The translations under genes were made by a program, and so were the position numbers. Shown here piece by piece: positions 19,043-28,326 of a DNA stretch of 64,000 bases; position 1 is the stretch's first letter; each line of letters begins with the position of its first letter. Origin of the DNA: Actimicrobium antarcticum (GTDB lineage Bacteria > Pseudomonadota > Gammaproteobacteria > Burkholderiales > Burkholderiaceae_D); NCBI RefSeq assembly GCF_039536745.1, contig NZ_BAAAZE010000010.1:62001-126000 (forward strand), written 5' to 3'. The notes beneath the pieces were generated by a model. It saw nothing but the letters and a program-made list of their open reading frames with translations. It had not been told where the DNA came from and did not search any database.

Positions 19043-19858
19043 ATGGCCGCTTCTGTGCCCATCGGCGTTTTTGATTCCGGCATCGGCGGCCTGTCGGTGC
19101 TGCAGCATATTCATGCAGCATTGCCGCGCGAATCGCTGCTGTATTTTTCGGATGCCCGTCACGCACCGTACGGCGGTCGGCCAGAGCAATTTATCGAAGC
19201 CCGCGCGCTGGCAGTCGGCGCATTCATGACGCGGCATTGCGTGAAGGCGTTGGTGGTCGCCTGCAACACGGCGACGGCCGTTGCCATCACGGCGCTGCGT
19301 CGCGCGTACCCGTCGTTGATCGTGGTGGGTGTCGAGCCGGGACTGAAACCGGCGGCGGCGTTGACACACACCAAAATCGTCGGCGTCCTCGCGACCGAAG
19401 CGACGCTTGCCAGCAAGCGTTTTGCGCATTTGCACGAGACGATTTCGGCAGCGACATCCGCGACGTTTTTAACGCAAGCCTGTCCGGGCCTGGCAGACCG
19501 CATCGAACAGGGTCAACTGGACTCGCCCGACACATTGGCGCTGTTGATGCGCTATGTCGTGCCTCTGCTGGAACAAGGTGCAGACACGCTGGTACTCGGA
19601 TGCACACATTACCCTTTTGTAAAAACGCAGATAGCAACCATCGTCCGTGACCATGCCGAGCAGGCTGTCACGCTGGTCGATACGGGAGCCGCGGTGGCGC
19701 GTCGTTTGTCTCAGCTGCTGGCTGATCGAGAGCTCTTGTGTGACCATGGCAACGGCGAGGTCGGCGGTGCGACCAGCGGTGAAACGGCCTTGCTGGAAGC
19801 TGCTTTTTTGCGTTTGCTTGGCATGCAGGTACGCGTCATCCGTGACGACACACAATAG
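19043..19858 (+). CDS. murI: Glutamate racemase
   Basis: Supplies D-glutamate for peptidoglycan. About 271 residues, with IGVFDSGIGGLSVLQHI at the start, catalytic Cys in VVACNTATAVAITALR and in LVLGCTHYPFVKTQI, and VDTGAAVARRL near the end. ATG at 19043 gives the normal family start. A TTG at 19016 has a good GAGG in front and would add nine residues, so the true start is uncertain. It lies closely downstream of fumA. Confidence 0.96.
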   Translation: MAASVPIGVFDSGIGGLSVLQHIHAALPRESLLYFSDARHAPYGGRPEQFIEARALAVGAFMTRHCVKALVVACNTATAVAITALRRAYPSLIVVGVEPGLKPAAALTHTKIVGVLATEATLASKRFAHLHETISAATSATFLTQACPGLADRIEQGQLDSPDTLALLMRYVVPLLEQGADTLVLGCTHYPFVKTQIATIVRDHAEQAVTLVDTGAAVARRLSQLLADRELLCDHGNGEVGGATSGETALLEAAFLRLLGMQVRVIRDDTQ

Positions 19859-19882
19859 TGTCCGGCCAGAGGCGGAATTCAT

Positions 19883-19911
19883 TTGCCAGAGGCGCGACAA
19901 CTTTGTATAAT
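19883..19911 (+). promoter_or_regulatory. Sigma-70 promoter of tRNA-His
   Basis: TTGCCA and a consensus TATAAT separated by exactly 17 bases, ending 43 bases before the tRNA. Confidence 0.8.
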
Positions 19912-19955
19912 TCGCGTCTTCCTCAAAGCAACAGCAGGGGAAGTCTTCATCAGTG

Positions 19956-20031
19956 GCGGCTGTAGCTCAGTTGGTAGAGTCCCAGATTGTGATTCTGGTT
20001 GTCGCGGGTTCGAGCCCCGTCGGTCGCCCCA
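19956..20031 (+). tRNA. tRNA-His (GTG)
   Basis: Cloverleaf with acceptor GCGGCTG, D arm GCTCAGTTGGTAGAGT, anticodon stem CCAGA/TCTGG around TTGTGAT (anticodon GTG), T arm GTTCGAGCC and encoded CCA. The base before, G19955, is the template for the G-1 residue characteristic of tRNA-His. Confidence 0.97.
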
Positions 20032-20462
20032 CTGACCTGTTTTTATTGTCGAACAATGCGACATCGTCCATCGCCCGATTCAGGGGATGCGGCACTTCAA
20101 ACTCCTTGCACTACATCGTATTAATGGCTGTAATTTATCAACGTCGATGATGCTTCTGCAGCGCATGCGCGATCATTTTCTACCGGCATTTTTGCGTCGC
20201 CCAATCATTGCCAAGCACCAAAGATTTTGCAAAAAATTCGCCGGAACATTCCCGAATTTTACGTGTGCATCATTTATAGGCAGTCAATTTTTGCTATATA
20301 AATCAATTGGTTAAAAATAGCCTACCCTCTTGTTCACACAGTTATCCACAAAATCTGTGCGTAACTTTCAGCTTGACTTTATTGGCAAACGATCAGTTTT
20401 ATCCACGAAGAAGCAGCCTACAAAATTCCGCTGGAATCACCTCATGAACAACCTGCGCTGCG
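20032..20462. other. AT-rich intergenic region with DnaA-box-like sites
   Basis: 431 bases without a supported gene. A perfect DnaA box TTATCCACA lies at 20342-20350 and a one-mismatch box TTATCCACG at 20399-20407, after an AT-rich stretch near 20290-20320. A T-run just after the tRNA (20040-20046) may help end transcription. Confidence 0.5.
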
Positions 20463-20858
20463 CTATCGAATTCCTTTCAGATAGCGCTGTTTCGGTGGCT
20501 CGGAATCAGGCAGTTTTCCATTGGAAATGGATGGTTGCGGATTGCTTGGTGCGCTGGTTTCCGGCGCGCTCGCCGAAGCCTCAACGAGGGATGCGCCTAA
20601 TTTTTGGGCACGCATCGGATGTCGCTGCAAAAAAAACAGCCGCAACTGCATCAACTGAAGGGCACAGGCAGACACCGCGTCATCATCGGCAATCAGTGCC
20701 TGCCCCAAAACGGTCTCGGCAAAATGCCATTCACGGCCAAATTTCAGGACATCGAAATCAGGACCACCGGCTTTCTTGTTCACTTTCCACAATTGCACGG
20801 CGTACTTGAGCTGATCCGCTTCGAAATAGTCGAGGTTGGTACTGTTGAAGTCATCCAT
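20463..20858 (-). CDS. Small protein of unknown function downstream of amtB
   Basis: 131 residues starting MDDFNSTNLDYFEADQLKY at an ATG with GGTGG upstream. The first 80 residues look folded and helical (DVLKFGREWHFAETVLGQAL, then QLMQLRLFFLQRH). The last 45 are low-complexity, rich in Ser, Ala and Pro, and probably disordered. No signal peptide or membrane helix is seen. It begins 71 bases after amtB on the same strand, where glnK might be expected, but it is not PII-like. Family not recognised. Confidence 0.65.
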   Translation of the reverse strand: MDDFNSTNLDYFEADQLKYAVQLWKVNKKAGGPDFDVLKFGREWHFAETVLGQALIADDDAVSACALQLMQLRLFFLQRHPMRAQKLGASLVEASASAPETSAPSNPQPSISNGKLPDSEPPKQRYLKGIR

Positions 20859-20929
20859 GATTCCACCATTTAATTGAAGCAGGTTTGCTGCGCCTTCCGG
20901 TGCGCCAACATCATCACCTGTGGCGGCGT

Positions 20930-22357
20930 TCAGCTGACCGTCTCGCCGTGCTGCGCGATATCCAGCCCTTCTGCCTCTTCCTTCTCTGTGACGCGCAAGC
21001 CGACCAGCTTGTTCACGACATACAAGATCACCATCGTCACGAACGCGGCATAGACGGCGGTGATACCGACGCCAAACGCCTGGATACCGACAGTGGTCGT
21101 AACGCCGCCGATCGACTCGACCACGAACACGCCGGTCAGGAGCGAACCAACGACGCCACCGATTGCATGCACGCCGAAGACGTCGAGCGAGTCGTCGTAG
21201 CCCAGAAAACTCTTCAGCACAGTGGCCCCCAGATAGCAGGCAACGCCCGCAACCGCACCGATGGCCAGGGCACCCTGGATATCCACAAAACCCGATGCCG
21301 GCGTGATCGCCACGATGCCCGACAAGGCACCCGATACCAGCCCGAGCACCGATGGCGCACCACGCCGCAGCCATTCGACCGCCATCCAGGAAAGCGCGCC
21401 TGCGGCAGTCGCCACTTGTGTGACCAGCACTGCCAACCCGGCGCGTCCGTCCGCGGCCAGCGCAGAACCGCCATTGAAACCGAGCCAGCCAACCCAGAGC
21501 AGCGACGCACCAATGACAGTCAGAACGAGATTATGGGGAGGCATGGCTTCCTGACCATAGCCGACACGACGTCCGACCATGACCGCCGCCACCAGACCGG
21601 ATACGCCAGCGCTGATGTGGACGACGGTGCCGCCAGCAAAGTCGAGTACACCGTGCAGCGCAAACCAGCCAGCCGGCTCCCACACCCAATGCGCAATCGG
21701 TACGTACACCAGCAATGACCACAGCCCGATGAACAGGATCAAGGCAGAAAACTTGATACGCTCGGCAAAGGCACCGGTAATCAATGCCGGCGTAATGATG
21801 GCGAAGGTCATCTGGTACATCACAAATACGCTTTCGGGAATCGTCGGTGCAATGTGGCTGACCGTTAGTTTGCCGGTCTCTTTCAGAAAGACCAGTCCGC
21901 CCAGCATGAAGCGCTCGCTCCCTCCGAGATACATCGAACCGGGTGTGAATGCCAGGCTGTAGCCGATCATCACCCAAAGAATCGTCACGATGCAGGTCGT
22001 CACGACGCTATGCCCCATGATGCTCAGGACATTTTTTCTGCGTACCATGCCGGCATAAAAAAGTGCCAGCCCCGGAATGGTCATGAGCAGAACAAGAGCG
22101 CTGGAGGTCAGCATCCATGCAGTGTCGCCAGCACTGATTTTTGCAGCGTCGATCGATCCGGGTGCAGTCATTGGGGTAGCTACCGGCATAGCCACTGGTG
22201 CTGGCGGGGGTGACGTTGCTGCGGGAAGAGTCGCACTCATTGCTGGCGATTGCGCAGGTACTTCGGTGGCTGTATCCGCTGCCGACACGATCGATGTCGA
22301 CAGCATCGACAGCACAAATGTCACCAGGACCATTACAGAAAACGGGCGATTTTTCAT
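20930..22357 (-). CDS. amtB: Ammonium transporter
   Basis: 475-residue Amt channel with a signal peptide (about 1-26) and a Pro/Ala-rich periplasmic linker before 11 membrane helices. Diagnostic motifs: TPGLALFYAGMVRRKNVLS-like segment with FYAGMVR, DFAGGTVVHISAG carrying the first pore His, LGWLGFNGGS-type pore residues, and FGVHAIGGVVGSLLTG with the second pore His. The extended linker after the signal peptide is longer than usual. No glnK gene is adjacent, so PII control must come from elsewhere. Confidence 0.95.
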   Translation of the reverse strand: MKNRPFSVMVLVTFVLSMLSTSIVSAADTATEVPAQSPAMSATLPAATSPPPAPVAMPVATPMTAPGSIDAAKISAGDTAWMLTSSALVLLMTIPGLALFYAGMVRRKNVLSIMGHSVVTTCIVTILWVMIGYSLAFTPGSMYLGGSERFMLGGLVFLKETGKLTVSHIAPTIPESVFVMYQMTFAIITPALITGAFAERIKFSALILFIGLWSLLVYVPIAHWVWEPAGWFALHGVLDFAGGTVVHISAGVSGLVAAVMVGRRVGYGQEAMPPHNLVLTVIGASLLWVGWLGFNGGSALAADGRAGLAVLVTQVATAAGALSWMAVEWLRRGAPSVLGLVSGALSGIVAITPASGFVDIQGALAIGAVAGVACYLGATVLKSFLGYDDSLDVFGVHAIGGVVGSLLTGVFVVESIGGVTTTVGIQAFGVGITAVYAAFVTMVILYVVNKLVGLRVTEKEEAEGLDIAQHGETVS

Positions 22358-22802
22358 TAGCCTCTTTCATGAATAACTACGTTCCGATCGCCGAAACAGC
22401 ATCGGGGACACGTTCAGTGGATACCGCCGTGCATGCGTGCCACGTCAGGAAGATCTGCTCCCGCACTGACCCTGATTGCGTTCCGGATCACGGCAGGGCT
22501 GACGTTTGTCGGCACACCAGAAAGTTCCAAAAAGCAGTAAATAAAGTATGCAATAACAAAAAGAAAGTTTCTACTTAATGGTAGTTATTGATATTTGATT
22601 ATTAGTAATTGTGGAGATTTCGCACATGATGGCGAAACAGCGGCGTCCGAACGGACAGATACAGAAAGTAGAGGCGATCACGCTGAAGTCAGCGGAGATT
22701 CAATGCAGCGCACTCTCTGAAAAGGAAGAAACGATTACTGGCACACGATGTGGAGGACATCGCCTGCACAGAACCGGAATTATCTGCAACGGTGGCAATC
22801 CG
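22358..22802. other. Intergenic region between amtB and the EamA gene
   Basis: 445 bases. The part near 22540-22610 is AT-rich and suitable for the amtB promoter. No convincing sigma-54 site was found although amt genes often have one. No gene is recognised. Confidence 0.5.
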
Positions 22803-23693
22803 TCAGCGCAGGTTCACCAGCACGATTCCGCTGAGAACCAATGCAGCGCCGATCGCAAAGCGCAGTCCGACGACTTCGTTCAACAGCAACACGCCAAAAC
22901 CAACACCGAACAATGGCGTCAGAAATGAAAATACAGAGACCCGCGACGCCAGGTATTTTCGCAATATCCAGAACCACGCAAGGTAGCTGGCGAACGTGAC
23001 AACTACAGACTGGAACAGCAAACTCATCCATGCAATGCCGGTCATCGAGACCGTGCCGATCTGCCCCAATGCGCCTGCCAGTGGCAGCAATAACAGCGCC
23101 GACACGCCCAGCTGATACAGCAAGGTTCTGGTCGGTGCCGCTTCCGACAGACTGGAACAGCGGATCAGGATCGTGGTAGCTGCCCACAACAGCGCACCGA
23201 CGATACCCAGCGCATCACCCAACACGGAGCGCAGCGTGCCGCCGGCCTCGAAGCCACTGGCAAACGCCAGCGCGATACCGATGAACGCCGCGATGATGCC
23301 GACCCATTGGCCGGTGCGCAACCGCTCGCCCGGCACCAGCCAGTGCAGGCCAAGCACGGTAAAGATCGGCGCCGTGTAGAGGAACACGACCATGTGCGAT
23401 GCCGTGGTCATGGTCAGGCCGAGCGCGATGCACAGGAATTCGGACGCAAACAGTATCCCCGCGCCCAAGCCCGGCACGAACGTCCCGTCGCGCATCGAGA
23501 ACGATGACCCGCGCCACAGCATCAGTGCGCAGACCAGCATTGTCGCAATCAACGAGCGCACGCCGGTTTGCAATACGGTGCCCATGCTCGGTGCTGCCAC
23601 CTTGATGGCGACCTGCTGCAAGCCCCAGCAAATACACAGCAACAGCATCACACCGACGGCCATGCCGTCGAGCGATTTCCGGGCCGGGATCAC
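22803..23693 (-). CDS. EamA/DMT-family exporter
   Basis: 296-residue inner-membrane transporter with ten helices in two EamA repeats. Segments such as LLLCICWGLQQVAIKVAAPS, FLYTAPIFTVLGLHWLVPGE and FLTPLFGVGFGVLLLNE are typical. Substrate unknown. GTG at 23693 is chosen because it overlaps the stop of a 26-codon leader ORF as GTGA; an alternative ATG lies ten codons inside. It is the last gene of a minus-strand run starting with the FAH gene. Confidence 0.82.
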   Translation of the reverse strand: MIPARKSLDGMAVGVMLLLCICWGLQQVAIKVAAPSMGTVLQTGVRSLIATMLVCALMLWRGSSFSMRDGTFVPGLGAGILFASEFLCIALGLTMTTASHMVVFLYTAPIFTVLGLHWLVPGERLRTGQWVGIIAAFIGIALAFASGFEAGGTLRSVLGDALGIVGALLWAATTILIRCSSLSEAAPTRTLLYQLGVSALLLLPLAGALGQIGTVSMTGIAWMSLLFQSVVVTFASYLAWFWILRKYLASRVSVFSFLTPLFGVGFGVLLLNEVVGLRFAIGAALVLSGIVLVNLR

Positions 23694-23770
23694 GCGCGCA
23701 CCCGCGAATGTGGCAAACAGCGGATTGCGCGACGCAGCGCAAGCCGGATAAGGTGAACAAGGTGATGCAT
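23690..23770 (-). CDS. 26-residue leader ORF coupled to the EamA gene
   Basis: ATG at 23770 preceded by AAGGAAA at seven-base spacing, encoding MHHLVHLIRLALRRAIRC and eight more residues, ending in TGA that overlaps the EamA GTG start as GTGA. The ribosome-binding site is better than any in front of EamA itself, so translation of the exporter probably depends on it. Whether the peptide is functional is unknown; the sequence could instead mark a frameshift at the 5' end of the gene. Confidence 0.5.
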   Translation of the reverse strand: MHHLVHLIRLALRRAIRCLPHSRVRA

Positions 23771-23791
23771 GCTTTATTTCCTTGAATCGAA

Positions 23792-25117
23792 TTATTTCTG
23801 TTTGCGTCGCCGCTGTTGATACCACTGCATCAGCGGTGTCGATGTCACGCCATGCATCAGAATCGAGACGGCAACAACTGTCAGCACCAATGGCACAAAA
23901 CGTTCGCTGAGTGACTGGCTGCCCAGACGTGCCGCGGCGACATATTGCAGCGCAAACATCAGATAGTAAAGCGAACCAATGCCGCGAATCCCGAACCAGG
24001 TTATCAGGGCCCGTTGCGAGCGTGTGACGCGGGCACCGAGCAATGACAGGTTCACGGCAATCGGCCGTACCAGGATCAGCAACACCAGCGCGACCAGCAC
24101 CCCTTCCGCCGAAAAGCCGCAGCCGGACAACAGGATGCCCAGCATCAGTACCACCACGAACTCGGCCAGGCGTTCGAGCTGCTGATTGAAGCCGAGCACG
24201 GTTTCGGTCATATGAGCCGCCCCGACCGTGCGGTCGGCGGCACCTTCTTCACGCGATGGTATCGCTGTCGCGACGGTTGCCTCGGGCACTGCGTTGCTGC
24301 CACTGGCCTTGTGCTCGATCCGGCGCATCGCCACGCCGGTTGCAAATACCGCCACGAATCCGACGCTGTGGATCAGTTCCGCAAGACCAAACGAGAGCGC
24401 GATCAGACCCAGCGTCAGGAACTCTTCCATGCCCAGAGCAAGACGATGACGACTGCGCAAATACAGCACCAGTCGTCCTACCCGCCGTCCCACCAGCCAG
24501 CCACACAGCAGCCCGCCCGCGATACCCCATACCACGCTGCCGATCGCCGTCAGGCCGGTGAAGCGTTGCGCCAGCGGCAACCCCATCAGCCCCAATCCGA
24601 TCATCACAAACGGAAACGTGGTGCCATCGTTCATGCCACCTTCGCCAGATAAACTAAAGCGCAAGCGGTCATGGTCGCCCGGGTCCTGCACCTGCACAAC
24701 CGAGGCCAGCACCGGATCGGTAGGCGCAATGATGGCGGCCAGCAGCACCGCCGGTCCCAGCGGCAAGCCCAGTACGATCACGCCAACCGCAGTCAGCAGG
24801 CCGATGGTCAGCAACATGGCCACCGTACCCAGTCGCACCGGCAACCACCAGAGACGGTCGGACAGCGGCAGACGCAGCTTCAGGCCCACCGTAAATAGCG
24901 AGATCAGCAAGGCGATTTCAGTGACCAGCGTCAGCGAAGCAGCGTGCCGTACGGGATCAAGATTGACCAGTCCCAGGCCGGCTGGCCCCAGCGCATAACC
25001 CACCGGCAGGTAGATCATGGCCGGACTGAACGGCAGCTTGTGCAATAGCGATTCCAGCAATCCCATCGCGATCAGCAGCGTGCCAACGAGGGTGAACCAG
25101 AGTGTTGTGTTTTCCAT
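23792..25117 (-). CDS. Cation/proton antiporter (CPA family)
   Basis: 441-residue protein with about 12 membrane helices. It has the GEGGMNDGTTFPFV motif and AAIIAPTDPVLASVVQV, both characteristic of Na+(K+)/H+ exchangers of the NhaP/CPA1 group. A hydrophilic loop of some 35 residues lies near 290. The start MENTTLWFTLVGTLL at 25117 is chosen over upstream readings. Gap to the next gene downstream is 21 bases, to the one upstream 89. Confidence 0.88.
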   Translation of the reverse strand: MENTTLWFTLVGTLLIAMGLLESLLHKLPFSPAMIYLPVGYALGPAGLGLVNLDPVRHAASLTLVTEIALLISLFTVGLKLRLPLSDRLWWLPVRLGTVAMLLTIGLLTAVGVIVLGLPLGPAVLLAAIIAPTDPVLASVVQVQDPGDHDRLRFSLSGEGGMNDGTTFPFVMIGLGLMGLPLAQRFTGLTAIGSVVWGIAGGLLCGWLVGRRVGRLVLYLRSRHRLALGMEEFLTLGLIALSFGLAELIHSVGFVAVFATGVAMRRIEHKASGSNAVPEATVATAIPSREEGAADRTVGAAHMTETVLGFNQQLERLAEFVVVLMLGILLSGCGFSAEGVLVALVLLILVRPIAVNLSLLGARVTRSQRALITWFGIRGIGSLYYLMFALQYVAAARLGSQSLSERFVPLVLTVVAVSILMHGVTSTPLMQWYQQRRRKQK

Positions 25118-25206
25118 GCTGTTACCGGATCGGTTGGCAGTGCGCGCAGCAGGCCACGCGCACGCTGGCATGCGTCATGCAGTCGACCTGACGCATGCCA
25201 CGCACA

Positions 25207-26373
25207 TCAGCCACCAAACGCGTAAGCGAATTTATTCGCCTCGATTTTTCCCATCACGCGCGCCCGCTGATCGAGGCCCACATGGTCTTTCGGATTCATG
25301 TTGATGACGCCCTGCGGCACTGTCAGGTTGCGGGTATTTTCCAGCGCATCGCGCAAGGCACTGCGAAATTCACGGGTGCCCGGCCTGGCACTTTTCAGTG
25401 CCTGCGGAACCGCGTTCGCTACCAGCATGTACGCACCCCAGGCATCGGCGGCAAACTGGGTCATGCTGTTCGCGCCGTAGGCGGCTTCGTACAGCGCGGT
25501 AAATTGCAGGGCGACTTTTTTGACCGGATTCGAATCAGGCAACTGCCGCGCCACCACCGCCGGCCCGGTCGGGAACAAGGTGCCTTCGACATCCTTGCCG
25601 CCGACCTTCAGGAAGTCCAGCGTGCCGATGCCGTGGGTCTGGTAAATCCGGCCCTTGTAACCGCGCTCGACCAGCGTCTTTTGCGGCAGGACCGCTGGCG
25701 TGGCCGAGCCGGCAATCAGGATCGCGTCCGGCCTGGCTGCCATCATTTTCAGAACCTGGCCAGTCACGCTGGTGTCGTTGCGGGCATAGCGTTCGCTGGA
25801 CACGATGGTCAGCTTGCGCACTTCGGCCAACTTGGAAAATTCACGCCACCAGCCTTCGCCATAGGCATCCGAAAACCCGATGAAGGCCACCGTTTTGATG
25901 CCGTTATCGGCCATGTGTTGCGTGAGGATGGTCGCCATGTGCGAATCGTTTTGCGGCATCTTGAAGACCCATGCCCGCTTGGCATCCATCGGTTCGACAA
26001 TCGCTGCCGAGGCGGCCAGTGCAATCAGTGGCGTGGCGTTTTCCGCCACCACATCGAGCATCGCCAATGCGTTCGGCGTCGTGTTGGGCCCGATGATCAG
26101 GTCGACTTTTTCTTCGCTGATGAGCTTGCGGGTATTGCGCACGGCGTTGGTCACGTCGGAACCGTCATCGAGAATGATGTACTCGACTTTTTGCCCGGCG
26201 ATGACTTTTGGCCACAGCAGCATGGCATTTTTGGTCGGAGCCCCGATCGCGGCAGCCGGGCCGGTGGTGGAAATGGTGACGCCGATGCGGATTTGCGCGT
26301 GGGCGGTACCGAAAAAACTACTCAGCAAGCCCAGTGAAACGGTAGCGAAGAAAAAACGTGAAGGCATGCGCAT
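25207..26373 (-). CDS. ABC-type substrate-binding protein, branched-chain amino acid (LivJ) family
   Basis: 388-residue periplasmic binding protein. Signal peptide about 1-26 (MRMPSRFFFATVSLG, ending AHA). The mature part begins QIRIGVTISTTGPAAAIGAP and has the KLISEEKVDLIIGPN and FIGFSDAYGEGWWREF segments of type-1 periplasmic binding folds. No permease or ATPase genes are adjacent, so it either serves a distant transporter or is specialised. Surrounding FAH and VOC genes suggest an aromatic or organic-acid ligand. Confidence 0.88.
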   Translation of the reverse strand: MRMPSRFFFATVSLGLLSSFFGTAHAQIRIGVTISTTGPAAAIGAPTKNAMLLWPKVIAGQKVEYIILDDGSDVTNAVRNTRKLISEEKVDLIIGPNTTPNALAMLDVVAENATPLIALAASAAIVEPMDAKRAWVFKMPQNDSHMATILTQHMADNGIKTVAFIGFSDAYGEGWWREFSKLAEVRKLTIVSSERYARNDTSVTGQVLKMMAARPDAILIAGSATPAVLPQKTLVERGYKGRIYQTHGIGTLDFLKVGGKDVEGTLFPTGPAVVARQLPDSNPVKKVALQFTALYEAAYGANSMTQFAADAWGAYMLVANAVPQALKSARPGTREFRSALRDALENTRNLTVPQGVINMNPKDHVGLDQRARVMGKIEANKFAYAFGG

Positions 26374-26481
26374 TGAAGATCCCGGCGATTGTCAATTGAA
26401 TGACGGGAGGATACCGCACGCGACGCACCAAGCGATGCCGACCTGATGAAAACAGGCTCGGCGCAGCAAATGATCAGTAGC

Positions 26482-27048
26482 CTATGTCGTCGCCGCCAAC
26501 CGCAACGCCTTCTCCGCCGACCAGGCATCCAGCCGTGCATGGATGCCGACCTTTTCCTCCAGCATCTGCGGCTCGCCGGCGAGCTGCGCGCACAATTCCA
26601 GCCGGATGCCATTCGGGTCAAAGAAATAAATCGAGCGGAAAATGCGGTGATCGGTCACGCCCAATACCTCGATGCCGTGGCCTTCGATCCGGCGCTTCAT
26701 CGCTTCCAACTGGTCGACGGACGCGACCCGCAGCGCGATGTGGTTAACCCAGGCCGGTGTGTTCGGCAAAGGTGCTGCCAGCTGGTTATCGCCCAGATCA
26801 AAAAATGCCAGGCATGAACCATCCGTCATGCGGAAAAAAATATGCACGTACGGGCAGTACTCGCCGGTCGACGGCACCACATCCGCGCGGATGTAATGAA
26901 ACAGCGGCAAGCCCAGGATGTCTTCGTAAAAATGGCGGGTCTCTTCAGCGTCGCGACAGCGGTAGGCAAAGTGATGCAGCCCGTTGATCGGGGTGGCCAC
27001 GGGCAGCGCTGCCAGTTGCCCGGTCGCTGTTGTGCTCAGTGAATTCAT
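26482..27048 (-). CDS. VOC-family protein (glyoxalase/extradiol dioxygenase fold)
   Basis: 188 residues. The VOC domain spans about 20-150: GLHHFAYRCRDAEETRHFYE with a probable metal-ligand His, then VNHIALRVASVDQLEAMKRR and SIYFFDPNGIRLELCAQ with the second-half ligands. Substrate unknown. The start at 27048 has AAGGA at good spacing; the ATG two codons earlier is too close. It is 24 bases after the FAH gene. Confidence 0.85.
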   Translation of the reverse strand: MNSLSTTATGQLAALPVATPINGLHHFAYRCRDAEETRHFYEDILGLPLFHYIRADVVPSTGEYCPYVHIFFRMTDGSCLAFFDLGDNQLAAPLPNTPAWVNHIALRVASVDQLEAMKRRIEGHGIEVLGVTDHRIFRSIYFFDPNGIRLELCAQLAGEPQMLEEKVGIHARLDAWSAEKALRLAATT

Positions 27049-27072
27049 GATCATTCCTTCGTGTAGACGGGG

Positions 27073-28083
27073 TCAGGCGGCACGACCGCGCTTGATCATC
27101 GGTGGCGCCTGTTTGACTTGCTGGATGATCGCGCCAAAGATCGACTTGCCGGCCGCGTCGAGCATCTCGATTTTGACGGTATCACCGAACTGCATGAAGG
27201 GTGTGGTGGCGACGCCGCCGGCAATCACTTCGAGGCAGCGCTTTTCGGCGATGCAGGTATATCCCTTGCTGGCGTCCTTGTTTGATACCGTGCCCGAGCC
27301 GACGATACTGCCGGCACGCACATTACGGGTCTTTGCCAGGTGTTCGACCAGTTGCGCGAAACTGAATACCATATCGACACCGGCATTCGGTTGGCCGACG
27401 ACGGTGCCGTTCCAGCTGGTGCGCAACGGCAAATGGACCTTGCTGGCTTTCCATGCGCTACCGAGTTCGTCCGGCGTCACCGCCACCGGCGAAAAGCTCG
27501 AAGCCGGTTTCGATTGCACAAAACCGAATCCCTTGGCCAGCTCCGGCGGAATCAGGTGGCGCAACGAGACATCGTTGACCAGCATCAGCAAGCGGATTTG
27601 CTTGCCGGCCTCGTCGGCATCGCAGCCCATCGGTACATCGCCGGTGATCACCGCCACCTCACCCTCGAAGTCGATGCCCCATTCCTCCGAACCCAGCACG
27701 ATGTCGTCGGTCGGCCCGATCAGATCATCCGATGCGCCCTGGTACATCAGCGGCTCATGCCAGAACGAGGCCGGCATCTCGGCATTGCGCGACTTGCGTA
27801 CCAGCTCGACGTGATTGACGTAAGCCGAACCATCGGCCCACTGGAAAGCGCGCGGCAGCGGTGCCATGCATTGTTTCGGATCGAAGGCGAACGAGCGCAA
27901 GGCACGGTCGGCATTGAGCTGCAGATACAGATCTTCCAGCTGCGGGGCGATGAAGGTCCAGTCGTCGAGCGCACGTTGCAGGGTGGGCGCGATCGTGTCA
28001 GCCAGGACAGCGGTCTTCAGGTCACGTGACACAACGGCGAGCATGCCGTCGCGGGTACCGTCTTTCAGGGTGGCTAGCTTCAT
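27073..28083 (-). CDS. Fumarylacetoacetate hydrolase (FAH) family protein
   Basis: 336-residue FAH-fold hydrolase, beginning MKLATLKDGTRDG. It has the metal-site elements EWGIDFEGEVAVITGD and NDVSLRHLIPPELAKGFGF, plus GSGTVSNKDASKGYTCIAEK. Members of this length include fumarylacetoacetase-like and acylpyruvate hydrolases; the precise C-C bond cleaved is not determined. It heads a minus-strand run with VOC, binding-protein, antiporter and exporter genes. Start at 28083 is supported by family alignment. Confidence 0.9.
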   Translation of the reverse strand: MKLATLKDGTRDGMLAVVSRDLKTAVLADTIAPTLQRALDDWTFIAPQLEDLYLQLNADRALRSFAFDPKQCMAPLPRAFQWADGSAYVNHVELVRKSRNAEMPASFWHEPLMYQGASDDLIGPTDDIVLGSEEWGIDFEGEVAVITGDVPMGCDADEAGKQIRLLMLVNDVSLRHLIPPELAKGFGFVQSKPASSFSPVAVTPDELGSAWKASKVHLPLRTSWNGTVVGQPNAGVDMVFSFAQLVEHLAKTRNVRAGSIVGSGTVSNKDASKGYTCIAEKRCLEVIAGGVATTPFMQFGDTVKIEMLDAAGKSIFGAIIQQVKQAPPMIKRGRAA

Positions 28084-28326
28084 GGCAATGTGATTATTGG
28101 AAAAAGAATTTAAAGGCGTCGAATGTAACGCAGATGATGTCGGCGTCGAAACATCCGGCACCTGCAATAAAAAATATTTCCGGAATTGCTGATGGGGAGC
28201 GATGCGGCCACCTTTCTTTGCCATAATGACCAGCATTCATGATGCACTGCCGCAAATGACCAATCGTCGCAGCCGCAGCCATCGGGTCGGGTCTGTCAAT
28301 TTCAATAAAACCACGGGGTAATGCGG

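Noticed and set aside
17446..19083. Minus-strand open frame of 545 codons across fumA
   Set aside because: Codon-bias shadow of fumA with no protein-like motifs.
20032..20462. Replication origin suggested by DnaA boxes
   Set aside because: Only two good boxes and no dnaA, dnaN, gidA or parB gene nearby.
22358..22620. Sigma-54 promoter for amtB
   Set aside because: A TGGCAC element was seen on the minus strand near 22440 but the required GC at the -12 spacing is missing.
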